The notes beneath the pieces are model-generated. The model worked only from the letters and a program-made list of their open reading frames with translations, was not told the DNA's origin and searched no databases. From assembly GCA_021372315.1 (NCBI GenBank), contig JAJFUT010000117.1, positions 1-40,766 on the forward strand: a stretch of DNA of 40,766 nucleotides. The letters run 5' to 3'. Below, in pieces: positions 7,251 through 15,304 of the stretch (its first letter is position 1; each line of letters starts with the position of its first letter). The translations under genes and the position numbers were made by a program. Origin of the DNA: Methanobacteriota archaeon. Lineage in GTDB: Archaea > Thermoplasmatota > Thermoplasmata > Methanomassiliicoccales > UBA472.

Positions 7251-7261
7251 AATATTTAATC
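7251..7261 (-). promoter_or_regulatory. TATA box for proC
   Basis: Read on the minus strand this is GATTAAATATT. Its centre is about 60 bases before the proC ATG, giving an expected leader of about 35 bases that includes the inverted repeat. Confidence 0.5.
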
Positions 7262-7278
7262 AATGTCCGTTCAGGCCC

Positions 7279-7803
7279 TCACCTTTCGGCCAGGTGCTCC
7301 AGTATAGCCTTCATGAACGCTGGAAGGTCCTCCGGCCTCCTGGAGGTTATGAGGTTCCCGTCGACCACGACCTCTTTGTCCAGATACATCGCTCCCGCAT
7401 TGATCACATCGTCCCTTATCGAATGGAACGAGGTGACCTTCCTGCCCTCAAGGACGTTCGCCGAGACGAGGACCGACGGTCCGTGGCATATCGCGGCGAT
7501 CATCCTTCCCGAGTCGAACGTTCGTTTCGCGAACTCGTTCATGGAAGGATGCCTTCTCATACGGTCGGGTGCGAAGCCCCCCGGGATGATAAGTCCGACG
7601 TAGTCCTCGACCTTCGCCCTATCGATGACGATGTCTACGTTCGCCTCGATGCCGTGCTTGCTCCGGAACGTCTGCTTTGTGCCCGGCCCGATGACGACGG
7701 GTTCGAAAGAAGCCTCCTTCAATCGATAATATGGGTACCATAGCTCCATGTCCTCATAGTCGTCCTCGACGAATATCGCGATCTTGTCCGCAGGGTCGTT
7801 CAT
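7279..7803 (-). CDS. DJ-1/PfpI family protein
   Basis: A 174-residue protein from the ATG at 7803; a GTG at 7833 would add ten residues and is only about 8 bases after the expected transcription start, so it is an alternative. Motifs of the DJ-1/PfpI class I glutamine-amidotransferase-like fold are present: FVEDDYEDMELWYP near the start, GLIIPGGFAPDRMRR in the middle, and the nucleophile elbow AAICHGP with its Cys at about residue 106 and the following His. Characterised members are protein/nucleotide deglycases, glyoxalases or chaperones; the substrate here is unknown. It is divergent from the fpo operon with a TATA element at about 7863-7869. Confidence 0.88.
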   Translation of the reverse strand: MNDPADKIAIFVEDDYEDMELWYPYYRLKEASFEPVVIGPGTKQTFRSKHGIEANVDIVIDRAKVEDYVGLIIPGGFAPDRMRRHPSMNEFAKRTFDSGRMIAAICHGPSVLVSANVLEGRKVTSFHSIRDDVINAGAMYLDKEVVVDGNLITSRRPEDLPAFMKAILEHLAER

Positions 7804-7897
7804 CTTGATCGATGAATTGAGTGGGAACAACACCTAATTATGCTTTCAGGGTCGATTTATCGGTATATAAGATGCACCTCGAAATGGCATTTCCTGA

Positions 7898-7916
7898 GAG
7901 CATGTCCATCATGCTC
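7898..7916. promoter_or_regulatory. 7-bp inverted repeat between PfpI gene and fpo operon
   Basis: GAGCATG and CATGCTC are a perfect inverted repeat around TCCAT. It lies about 30 bases outside the PfpI TATA element and 50 bases upstream of the fpoA TATA box, a good place for an activator or repressor acting on either promoter. Confidence 0.4.
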
Positions 7917-7965
7917 GGAATTAACGATATTTAATAGCTGAGAAAGGGCTCTTTTTTGAGTGTAC

Positions 7966-7973
7966 TTTATATA
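7966..7973 (+). promoter_or_regulatory. fpoA: TATA box of the fpo operon
   Basis: TTTATATA lies 22 bases before the fpoA ATG at 7996, with no Shine-Dalgarno between. The expected transcription start therefore falls at or next to the start codon, implying a leaderless message. Confidence 0.7.
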
Positions 7974-7995
7974 GAGTTACATTATTCGGGATGCA

Positions 7996-8379
7996 ATGCT
8001 CGTAGATGACTATTATCCGGTAGCAATCTTCGCTCTCATATCGGTACTGGTCCCGCTAATAGCGTTTTTCGCGAATCGGTTGTTCCGACCCACGAACAGC
8101 ACGGCATTGCGCGAGACCACATACGAGTGCGGTGAGGAGCCAATCGGACAAGCACAGGTCCAGTTTCACGTTCAATTCTATATCTACGCCATCATCTTCG
8201 TGGTGTTCGATATCGTGACTGTCTTTTTAATGATCTGGGCATTGGCCTTTGACTCGTTTGGGATCGATTCTGACAACCTGACGAACAACCTGCCCCTGGT
8301 CTGTGCCTCCGCGTTCACTGGCACCATGCTTCTAGGGGTCTACTACGTGATCAAGAAGGAGAAGATATTATGGATCTGA
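7996..8379 (+). CDS. fpoA: Fpo/Nuo-like complex subunit A
   Basis: This 127-residue protein has three predicted membrane helices (about residues 9-29, 64-88 and 98-118). The conserved loop ETTYECGEEPIGQAQVQFHVQFYIYAI is at about 40-66, with the Cys of complex I subunit A. It helps form the quinone/methanophenazine-site region at the junction of membrane and peripheral arms. It is the first gene of the twelve-gene operon and overlaps fpoB by ten bases. An earlier ATG at 7991 is in another frame. The start is chosen from the TATA spacing and the family N-terminus. Confidence 0.93.
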   Translation: MLVDDYYPVAIFALISVLVPLIAFFANRLFRPTNSTALRETTYECGEEPIGQAQVQFHVQFYIYAIIFVVFDIVTVFLMIWALAFDSFGIDSDNLTNNLPLVCASAFTGTMLLGVYYVIKKEKILWI

Positions 8380-8930
8380 GCCTCGCACCGAACGCCATCG
8401 CGATGACCGCGAAAGAATTCCAGATCTGGTCCAAGAACTTCATGGTCGAGACCATGAAGGCCACCGGCGCGAAGAAGCTGCTCGATGGCATCACGGCCCC
8501 TATGTGGGCCTGGGGTCAGAGGAACGCCATCTACCCGCTGCACTTCGGCGTCGCATGCTGCGCGCTGGAGATGGCGGCCGCATCAGCGAGCAGATGGGAC
8601 TGCGAGAGGCTTGGGATGGTCTACAGGTCCTCCCCGAGACAGTCCGACGTACTTTTGATCAACGGATGGATATCACAGAAACTGCGCCCCGCTTTGAGGA
8701 AGCTCTACGAGCAGATGCCTGAGCCGAAGTGGGTCGTGGCGATGGGAGAGTGCTGCATCTCCGGCGGTCCATGGTACGATGGCTACAACGTCATCCAGGG
8801 CCTTGACACGTTCATTCCAGTAGACATATACATCCCGGGATGCCCGCCGCACCCCGAGGCGATGCTCGACGCGTTCCTGTTGCTCAACAAGAAGATCACT
8901 GCGGAACAGAAGGGCACGTTCCTGGACTGA
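8370..8930 (+). CDS. fpoB: Fpo/Nuo-like complex subunit B (N2 cluster)
   Basis: This 186-residue peripheral-arm subunit carries the terminal N2 [4Fe-4S] cluster. The ligands are visible as the tandem Cys in HFGVACCALEM (residues 63-64), GECCISGG (128-129) and PGCPPHPEA (158). It passes electrons to the membrane-embedded acceptor site. AAGGAGAAG precedes the ATG and the start overlaps fpoA by ten bases. The N-terminal extension of about 50 residues before the first motif is typical of the family. Confidence 0.96.
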   Translation: MDLSLAPNAIAMTAKEFQIWSKNFMVETMKATGAKKLLDGITAPMWAWGQRNAIYPLHFGVACCALEMAAASASRWDCERLGMVYRSSPRQSDVLLINGWISQKLRPALRKLYEQMPEPKWVVAMGECCISGGPWYDGYNVIQGLDTFIPVDIYIPGCPPHPEAMLDAFLLLNKKITAEQKGTFLD

Positions 8931-8939
8931 GGTGAAAAA

Positions 8940-9410
8940 ATGACGGAGAACACCAAGATGAACGAGGAACAGATTGCGGAGGCGATCAACAACGCCTTCC
9001 CGGACGGCATCACGAGCATTCAGGTCGCTCCGCGCCGCGTCTTCCTAACGATCAGCAAGGACATACTTCTGAAGCTCTGCACGACCCTCAAGAACGAGCT
9101 GGGCTTCGAGCACGTGAGCTGCGTCTGCGGCGTGGACATGAAGACCCATTTCCAGACGGTCTATCACATATCTTCTTACTCCAACAAGGTCGTCACCGAG
9201 ATCGTCGTAGACAACATCTCGAAGGACAAGCCCGAGGTCGATTCCATCGCACCCCTGTGGGGCGGTGCGAACTGGCATGAGAGGGAGACTTACGACATGT
9301 ACGGCATAATTTTCATTGGTCATCCAAGGCTGGAAAGGCTGTTGATGGCCGAGGATTTCAAGTTCTTCCCGCTAAGGAAGGATTTCGATGGTGGGAGGCG
9401 GGTAGCATGA
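8940..9410 (+). CDS. fpoC: Fpo/Nuo-like complex subunit C
   Basis: This 156-residue soluble subunit corresponds to the 30-kDa/NuoC family. Diagnostic segments are VYHISSYSNKVVTEIVVD, then PLWGGANWHERETYDMYGI and FIGHPRLERLLMAEDF...LRKDF near the C-terminus. It has no cofactor and scaffolds the peripheral arm with FpoD. GAGGTGAA at 8929-8936 is its ribosome binding site. It overlaps fpoD by four bases. It is separate from fpoD, as in methanogen and cyanobacterial types, rather than fused as in E. coli NuoCD. Confidence 0.94.
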   Translation: MTENTKMNEEQIAEAINNAFPDGITSIQVAPRRVFLTISKDILLKLCTTLKNELGFEHVSCVCGVDMKTHFQTVYHISSYSNKVVTEIVVDNISKDKPEVDSIAPLWGGANWHERETYDMYGIIFIGHPRLERLLMAEDFKFFPLRKDFDGGRRVA

Positions 9411-10492
9411 CCGAGATGTGGGTAAACATGGGCCCGCAGCACCCGTTCAACCACGGACTGTGGAACCTCAGGGTAAAGCTTGATGGAGAGAAGGTCACCG
9501 ACGCCGAGCCGGTCATCGGATATCTTCACCGCGGCTGGGAGAAGATGGTGGAATCGAGGGATTACCAACAGATCATCCCGATGTCGGACCGCCTCTGCTA
9601 TTGCTCTGCCCTGACATGGAGCCACGTCTACGTCTCCGCCGTCGAGAATCTCATGGAGGTGGAGGTCCCGGAGAGGGCCCAATGGATACGCGTCATCACG
9701 ATCGAGATCCAGCGTCTGGCCTCCCACCTGATGTGGCTCGCGGCCGTCGGAACTGACCTCGGTTCTTACACCATATTCCTATACGCGATGAGGGAGAGGG
9801 AACTGTTCCTCGACCTCCTGACGAACCTCACTGGCGCCAGGATGACCTACAACTACATGCGCATCGGAGGGGTGAGGAACGACCTCCCCGAGAACTTCGA
9901 GCGCGACACGCTCAGGGCCTGCGACCTCCTCGAGAAGAGGATCAAGGGAGAGTACTACCAGCTGATGGACCAGAACACGCCCTTCCGCATGAGGACCATA
10001 GACACCGGCGTCCTCTCGAAGGAGGATGCCATGAACCTCGGCGTCACCGGTCCGAACATGCGCGGTTCCGGCGTCGACTTCGACCTAAGGAGGGACGACC
10101 CGTACGAGAAGTACGACGAGATCGACTTCGAGGTCTGCGTCGAGAAGGAGGGCGATTCCTTCGCCCGATACCGCGTCAGGATGAGGGAGATGCTCGTCAG
10201 CTGCGATATTATCCGCGATGCGTTCAAGAAGATCAAGGAAGGCCCGGTCCGCGTCAAGACGCCTAGGAACGCGCCGGTCGGGACCGCCTTCGCTCATGTC
10301 GAGGACCCCCGCGGAGAGAGCCTCATGTACGTCATGGGCGATGGGACGAACCATCCCTACAGGCTCAAGGTGCGCAGCCCGATATTCGTCACCGTCTCGG
10401 CCGCGCCGAAGATGTGCATCGGATATAAGATGGCGGACATCCCGGCCATCATGGGAACGGTTGATATGTGCGTCGGAGAAACGGACAGGTGA
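9407..10492 (+). CDS. fpoD: Fpo/Nuo-like complex subunit D (49 kDa)
   Basis: This 361-residue member of the 49-kDa/NiFe-hydrogenase-large-subunit-derived family opens with MGPQHPFNHGLWNL, the conserved HxxxH loop of the quinone-type pocket. LHRGWEKMVESRDYQQ follows, and later the RIGGVRNDLP and MGTVDMCVGETDR segments. The C-terminal end corresponds to the conserved VDPxxxxxxR close of NuoD, with Asp and Arg retained. It has no metal site, as expected. The acceptor in a methanogen would be methanophenazine or a partner protein. The ATGA overlap with fpoC shows tight coupling. Confidence 0.96.
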   Translation: MTEMWVNMGPQHPFNHGLWNLRVKLDGEKVTDAEPVIGYLHRGWEKMVESRDYQQIIPMSDRLCYCSALTWSHVYVSAVENLMEVEVPERAQWIRVITIEIQRLASHLMWLAAVGTDLGSYTIFLYAMRERELFLDLLTNLTGARMTYNYMRIGGVRNDLPENFERDTLRACDLLEKRIKGEYYQLMDQNTPFRMRTIDTGVLSKEDAMNLGVTGPNMRGSGVDFDLRRDDPYEKYDEIDFEVCVEKEGDSFARYRVRMREMLVSCDIIRDAFKKIKEGPVRVKTPRNAPVGTAFAHVEDPRGESLMYVMGDGTNHPYRLKVRSPIFVTVSAAPKMCIGYKMADIPAIMGTVDMCVGETDR

Positions 10493-10497
10493 TCACA

Positions 10498-11616
10498 ATG
10501 GAACTGCACTTCGATTATTCGGGTCTCTATGAATTCCTGTACTCGGTCTCCTCCTGGCTCCTATGGTTGGTTGGACGAGCGTTCGAGTTCATCGGGGTCG
10601 ATTCAGACAACTTCTTCTATCCGGTCAGGCAGTTCCTGACCGACCAGCAGTTCGTCTACTTCGTCGCCCTGATATTGGTGGCGCTGATCTATCTGGTCGC
10701 TGGACTGTTGTTCGGTATTCAGTTCATATGGATGGAGAGAAAGTTCCTCGGGCGTTTCATGGACAGGCGCGGTACCCAGGTCGGGTTCCTCGGCTTCTTC
10801 CAGAACTTCGCAGACGCGTTCAAGGTGCTGCTGAAGGCCGTCATCATTCCGAAGGACTCGGACAAGAGGGTCTACCAGTTCGCGATCTTCGGGATCCTCG
10901 CGGTCTCGTTCATGCTCCTCGGGCTCGTCCCTTGGGACAACAACTTCTACGCCGTCAACGTCCCTCTCGCGCTGCTCCTCGGTCTCGCCGTCTTCTCGCT
11001 CGCCCCGTTCACCCTGATACTGGCCGGGTGGTCGTCGAACAACAAGTACACCGTGATCGGAGGCATGCGTGGCGCGGCTCAGCTGATCGCGTATGAGATA
11101 CCGATCCTGCTGGTCGTCGTCTCGGCCGTCGTGATGACAGGCACACTGAACTTCGCAGAGATGGTGGCCTGGCAGCAGAACAATGTCCTGCTCTTCATTC
11201 CCCTGTTCATCGGCGCGATCACGTTCTTCATCGCTGGCGTTGCAGAGAGCGAAAGGATCCCGTTCGACCTTCCAGAGGCCGAGTCGGAACTCGTCGAGGG
11301 CTGGCAGACCGAATACGGTTCGCTGGGATGGGGTCTGATCATGGCCGCGGACTATCTGCGAGCTTACATAGTCTGTGTTCTGTTCTCGATAATATTCCTC
11401 GGCGGATGGGCCGGTCCAGATTTCATCCCGGGGTCCGTGTGGCTGCTGACGAAGGCGGCGATCGTGTTCTTCTTCATGGTATGGCTCAGGGCAGCGACGG
11501 TACGTATCAGGACCGACCAGCTGCTCAAGTTCTGCTGGAACCGCCTGCTACCGTTGGCCGTGATCAACCTGGCCATTGCAGTGCTGATAAGGGTATACTC
11601 GGTAGGATGGTGGTAA
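10498..11616 (+). CDS. fpoH: Fpo/Nuo-like complex subunit H
   Basis: This 372-residue membrane subunit links the peripheral arm to the antiporter-like subunits. Key segments are WMERKFLGRFMDRRGTQVG with the downstream FADAFKVLLKAVIIP loop, the helix FIAGVAESERIPFDLPEAESELVEGW with its acidic residues, and a C-terminal WLRAATVRIRTDQLL. About eight to nine membrane helices are visible. The ATG at 10498 has a near-perfect AGGTGATC just upstream; an in-frame codon at 10468 inside fpoD is not used. Confidence 0.96.
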   Translation: MELHFDYSGLYEFLYSVSSWLLWLVGRAFEFIGVDSDNFFYPVRQFLTDQQFVYFVALILVALIYLVAGLLFGIQFIWMERKFLGRFMDRRGTQVGFLGFFQNFADAFKVLLKAVIIPKDSDKRVYQFAIFGILAVSFMLLGLVPWDNNFYAVNVPLALLLGLAVFSLAPFTLILAGWSSNNKYTVIGGMRGAAQLIAYEIPILLVVVSAVVMTGTLNFAEMVAWQQNNVLLFIPLFIGAITFFIAGVAESERIPFDLPEAESELVEGWQTEYGSLGWGLIMAADYLRAYIVCVLFSIIFLGGWAGPDFIPGSVWLLTKAAIVFFFMVWLRAATVRIRTDQLLKFCWNRLLPLAVINLAIAVLIRVYSVGWW

Positions 11617-11617
11617 G

Positions 11618-12379
11618 ATGGCCGAGGAGATCAAGAAGAGAACTACATACTTGAGCCGCGGCGCTCTGAAGCCGCGTGCGTACGTCGGCGATGGGCTGAA
11701 GGTCACGTTCAGGACGCTGGTCAGAACGACCATACACCGCCCGAACACCATTCAGTACCCATGGGAGACGCTCGTGAAGCCGGAGTGCTACCGCGGTCGC
11801 CCCGGCATAACCCTCGAGACGTGCATCGCATGCTCGAAGTGCGTCAAGATCTGTCCCAACAAGTGCATCGAGATGGTCCCGATCGACCACCCGACGCTTG
11901 GCAAGGTCAAGCGCCCGCAGGTCAACGTGGCCCGCTGCATGATGTGCGGCTATTGCGCCGAGGTCTGTCCGACCGACGCCATGATCGTCACGCCCGAGTT
12001 CGAGCTTGCGGCCTACACAAGGTCCGCCCTGATGTACGACCCGATCAAGCTTCAGCACGAGCGCAAGCCTGGATACATCGTCCACTCGCCCATGGTGACC
12101 CCGTCCGAGATGAAGTCCGGAAGGACCGATTCCCACGACAAGGGCGACATGGCCATCAAGGACACCGTCCAGCTCGATTCGAGGAAATGCATCAGCTGCG
12201 CCCGATGCTCGAAGACCTGCCCCGTCGGAGCCATAACGATGACCGACACGGGGGAGCTCAACCCGAAGACGAACAAGCCGGTCAAGAAGCCGGTGTTCGA
12301 CGACAACAAGTGCGTATCCTGCGAGCAGTGCGTCGATGTTTGTCCAAAGAGCTGCCTATCGATGAAGGAGGCGATGTGA
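11618..12379 (+). CDS. fpoI: Fpo/Nuo-like complex subunit I with four [4Fe-4S] motifs
   Basis: At 253 residues this is longer than most subunit I proteins, which carry two [4Fe-4S] clusters. The first two motifs are the expected ones: CIACSKCVKICPNKC (about residues 69-83) and CMMCGYCAEVCPTDAM (about 107-122). After a linker of ~65 residues rich in charged residues there are two more complete motifs: CISCARCSKTCP (about 191-202) and CVSCEQCVDVCP (about 232-243). The extra 2x[4Fe-4S] module could dock a ferredoxin-like donor or carry electrons where FpoF or NuoEFG would normally attach. AGGATGGTGG precedes the ATG. The reading frame is continuous, with no sign of frameshift or a separate start for the extra domain. 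Confidence 0.94.
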   Translation: MAEEIKKRTTYLSRGALKPRAYVGDGLKVTFRTLVRTTIHRPNTIQYPWETLVKPECYRGRPGITLETCIACSKCVKICPNKCIEMVPIDHPTLGKVKRPQVNVARCMMCGYCAEVCPTDAMIVTPEFELAAYTRSALMYDPIKLQHERKPGYIVHSPMVTPSEMKSGRTDSHDKGDMAIKDTVQLDSRKCISCARCSKTCPVGAITMTDTGELNPKTNKPVKKPVFDDNKCVSCEQCVDVCPKSCLSMKEAM

Positions 12380-12380
12380 G

Positions 12381-12653
12381 ATGGTTTTCGATCTAGCTCC
12401 AATATTGTTCATGGCGTTCGCCGGCCTCACGGTCGCCGCCGCCATATGCATCCTCGTGACCAAGGAGATCGTCAGGAGCGCAGTGTTCTTCGCCGCCGCT
12501 TTGATCGGCATAGCGATAACGTACATGTTCCTGAACTCGGAGTTCATCTCGCTCATCCAGATCCTGGTATACGTGGGCGCGATCAACGTGCTGATACTGT
12601 TCGGTATCATGCTTACCAAACGCAAGCTGATGGGAGGTGGGCCCTGTGAGTAA
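12381..12653 (+). CDS. fpoJ: Fpo/Nuo-like complex subunit J, N-terminal half
   Basis: This 90-residue membrane protein has three helices. It contains the conserved subunit J segment FISLIQILVYVGAINVLILFGIML, which in complex I includes the pi-bulge helix, and starts with the typical KEIVRSAVFFAAALIGIAITYMFL. It covers only the first half of a bacterial NuoJ. The C-terminal half is encoded by the next gene, which starts eight bases before this stop. Confidence 0.9.
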   Translation: MVFDLAPILFMAFAGLTVAAAICILVTKEIVRSAVFFAAALIGIAITYMFLNSEFISLIQILVYVGAINVLILFGIMLTKRKLMGGGPCE

Positions 12654-12915
12654 ATCTAGGTTCGCGATGAGCGACAAGGGGAAGATCGCGACGATGGTCA
12701 TCATCGCCGGCGCGCTCCTGGTCACCATGTTATACACGATCTATGAATGGATAGGCCTCGGCGAGGTCGGGACATACGGGATATTGTCCGACATGACCCA
12801 GATGATAGGCAACCTCCTCTTCACGGAGTGGGGCGTCGTCGTGCTGGTGCTCGGCCTCGTACTGTTCGCCGCAATGCTTGGCGGCGTATACATCGCACAG
12901 GAGGATGATGAGTGA
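12646..12915 (+). CDS. fpoJ: Fpo/Nuo-like complex subunit J, C-terminal half
   Basis: This 89-residue protein from a GTG at 12646 is preceded by a strong GGGAGGTGG at 12632-12640. It has two membrane helices (about residues 15-37 and 60-83) and the closing LVLFAAMLGGVYIAQ, which matches the C-terminal helix of NuoJ. Split subunit J is known from some other archaeal complexes (family knowledge, not verified here). Overlap with the preceding half is eight bases and with fpoK one base. Confidence 0.85.
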   Translation: MSKSRFAMSDKGKIATMVIIAGALLVTMLYTIYEWIGLGEVGTYGILSDMTQMIGNLLFTEWGVVVLVLGLVLFAAMLGGVYIAQEDDE

Positions 12916-13229
12916 TGGACACCACATCGATACCTATCAACTGGTTCCTGATGCTCTCCACCGCGCTGTTCGTGGTCGGCGTAGCTGGCGTGCTGATCAA
13001 GAAGAACGCGATCATCATACTGATGTCGATCGAGCTCATGCTGAACGCGGCCAACATCAACCTGGTGGCATTCTCGGTATACAACAACGATGCCTCCGGA
13101 CAGGTAATGGCCCTGGTCTCGATCGGACTGGCGGCGGCCGAGGTAGCTCTCGGGCTCGCGATACTGCTGAACCTCAACAAGCTGAGGGACACCGTCAATG
13201 TTGACGACCTATCGATCCTGAGGTGGTAA
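12915..13229 (+). CDS. fpoK: Fpo/Nuo-like complex subunit K
   Basis: This 104-residue protein has three membrane helices typical of the NuoK/MrpC family. The conserved segment IILMSIELMLNAANINLVAFS carries the buried Glu, and the second conserved Glu is in LAAAEVALGLAILL. Both lie on the hydrophilic axis of the proton path. The ATG at 12915 overlaps the previous stop (TGATG). A GTG three bases upstream is possible but less likely. Confidence 0.94.
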   Translation: MDTTSIPINWFLMLSTALFVVGVAGVLIKKNAIIILMSIELMLNAANINLVAFSVYNNDASGQVMALVSIGLAAAEVALGLAILLNLNKLRDTVNVDDLSILRW

Positions 13230-13230
13230 G

Positions 13231-15297
13231 ATGGACTTCACTTCATTGTACGAGGTCGCGTGGCTGGTCCCGCTGCTGCCGCTGATATCGTTCCTCATCG
13301 TAGGGTTCTTCGGCAAGAGGTTCAAGGACAAGGGCGGAATGGTCGCGATCGGTCTGGTCGGGGCCGCTATGGTCCTTTCCCTCATCATCGCCTACGGGGC
13401 GCTGACGGGCAATCTGCCCAGCGAAGGCTACTTCGAGACATCTATCGAATGGGTCGTCCTCGGGAGCGGCTTCGCTTTCGAGCTTGGCATCTACATCGAC
13501 ACGCTGACCGCGGTCATGCTGATCGTCGTCTCGTTCGTCGCTACCCTCGTCGTCATCTACTCGATCGGGTACATGCACGAGGAGGGCGAGAGGCGCAGGC
13601 GCTACTTCACCGAGATATCGCTGTTCGTCGGCGTCATGCTCGGCCTGGTCCTGGCGAACAACTTCCTAGAGCTCTTCATATTCTGGGAGCTGGTCGGTCT
13701 TTGCTCGTACCTGCTCATCGGGTTCTGGTTCGAGAGGCCTTCCGCGGCGTCCGCCGCCAAGAAGGCATTCCTCGTCACCCGCATCGGCGACGTAATGTTC
13801 ATGATCGGCCTGATCATCGTCTTCAACCTCTTCGGCAGCCTCACCTACACAGATGTCTTCAACGAGGTTGCGATGGCGAATGTGGACCAGACATGGCTGA
13901 TGTGGGGCCTGTTCTTCATGTTCGGCGGCGCGATAGGCAAGAGCGCTCAGTTCCCCTTGCACGATTGGCTGCCCGATGCGATGGAAGGCCCGACGACCGT
14001 TTCGGCCTTGATCCATGCGGCAACGATGGTCAAGGCAGGCGTCTACCTCGTCGCCCGCATGTTCCCGCTCCTCGTCTTCAACGGAGCGGTCAACGGCCCG
14101 AACGTGCTGATATTCATCGCGTGCATCGGCGGGGTCACCGCGTTCATCGCGGCGACGATGGCCCTGAACTCGCCGAACATCAAGCGCGTCCTCGCGTACT
14201 CGACCATCAGCCAGCTGGGATACATGTTCCTGGCGCTCGGCACCGGTGGTTACCTGTTGTCTCAGGGCGAGATCGAGTCTGGCGGGCTCGGATACTCCGC
14301 GGGAATGTTCCACCTGATGAACCACGCGTTCTTCAAGGCCCTGCTCTTCCTGAGCGCTGGCGCGGTGATACACCTCGTGGCGACCGAGGAGATGAGGAAG
14401 ATGGGCGGACTGCGCAAGTACATGCCCATAACCTCCCTCGTGATGCTCATAGGCGCCCTCTCGATCGCCGGTATCCCGCCATTCAGCGGATTCTGGAGCA
14501 AGGACGAGATCCTGGCGTCGGTCTTCGAGGCCGGCAGCATGAACGGCGTGTTCATGCTGCTCTACGTGCTGGGTATAGCTACGGCCTTCATGACCGCGTT
14601 CTACATGTTCCGCATGTGGTTCATGACCTTCACCGGGCCCGAGGGCGAAGCGACCAAGACGGTCGCCGAGCGCTCCAGCCACGGGCACGATGCTCACGAG
14701 CACAAGAAAGGAAGGTTCTCGGAGCACACCCCCAAGGTCATGACGGTCCCGCTGATATTGCTGGCCGTGCTGGCGATATTCTCCGGTATGGCCGCCCTGT
14801 TCTTCTTCGGGGACACGTTCTACGGCGTGGTCTACTTCGATGAGCCGAACCACGAGACCGCTCTCGAGCTGCTCGAGTCAATATTCACGCACGCGCTCAC
14901 CTACCTGTCGATCCTGGTCGCTGTCGCCGGAATACTCCTGGCGTACTTCGCGTATTACAAGAACAAGATCGACGTGAAGGCGATCGCCAACAAGCCAGCG
15001 GTGAAGCCGCTGTACGACATGCTCCTGGCCCGCTATGGGTTCACCAAGGGCTATAACTGGATCGGAGAGAAGGCCGTCTACGGCTTCTCCCTAGTGCTGG
15101 ACAAGTTCGACCGCTTCATAATCGACGGTCTGATCAACGGCATAGGAAAGGTATGCATGAAGACCGGGAAGGGCCTGCGCAAGGTCCAGACCGGATTCGT
15201 GCAGACGTATGCCGGGGTCGTCGTCGGAGGCGCCGTCGTGATGATGCTACTGATGTACCTTCTCATGACGGTGCTGGGGGTGGACCTTAGTCCTTGA
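13231..15297 (+). CDS. fpoL: Fpo/Nuo-like complex subunit L (antiporter-like)
   Basis: This 688-residue distal proton-pumping subunit has about 15-16 membrane helices. It shows the Mrp-antiporter core with FWELVGLCSYLLIGFWFE carrying the key Glu, GAIGKSAQFPLHDWLPDAMEGPTTVSALIHAATMV with conserved Lys and His residues, and SGFWSKDEIL with the second Lys. The C-terminal ~150 residues form the lateral helix extension and final helix. A His-rich cytoplasmic loop (SSHGHDAHEHKK, about residues 482-493) interrupts the later part. GAGGTGGTAAG precedes the ATG. Confidence 0.96.
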   Translation: MDFTSLYEVAWLVPLLPLISFLIVGFFGKRFKDKGGMVAIGLVGAAMVLSLIIAYGALTGNLPSEGYFETSIEWVVLGSGFAFELGIYIDTLTAVMLIVVSFVATLVVIYSIGYMHEEGERRRRYFTEISLFVGVMLGLVLANNFLELFIFWELVGLCSYLLIGFWFERPSAASAAKKAFLVTRIGDVMFMIGLIIVFNLFGSLTYTDVFNEVAMANVDQTWLMWGLFFMFGGAIGKSAQFPLHDWLPDAMEGPTTVSALIHAATMVKAGVYLVARMFPLLVFNGAVNGPNVLIFIACIGGVTAFIAATMALNSPNIKRVLAYSTISQLGYMFLALGTGGYLLSQGEIESGGLGYSAGMFHLMNHAFFKALLFLSAGAVIHLVATEEMRKMGGLRKYMPITSLVMLIGALSIAGIPPFSGFWSKDEILASVFEAGSMNGVFMLLYVLGIATAFMTAFYMFRMWFMTFTGPEGEATKTVAERSSHGHDAHEHKKGRFSEHTPKVMTVPLILLAVLAIFSGMAALFFFGDTFYGVVYFDEPNHETALELLESIFTHALTYLSILVAVAGILLAYFAYYKNKIDVKAIANKPAVKPLYDMLLARYGFTKGYNWIGEKAVYGFSLVLDKFDRFIIDGLINGIGKVCMKTGKGLRKVQTGFVQTYAGVVVGGAVVMMLLMYLLMTVLGVDLSP

Positions 15298-15304
15298 GGT
15301 GATC

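Noticed and set aside
13666-14853. Long minus-strand reading frame (~395 codons) opposite fpoL
   Set aside because: It is a shadow of the strong membrane-protein gene on the plus strand, with Arg/Glu/His-rich low-complexity product and no family motif; the G/C-rich third positions remove stops on the opposite strand.
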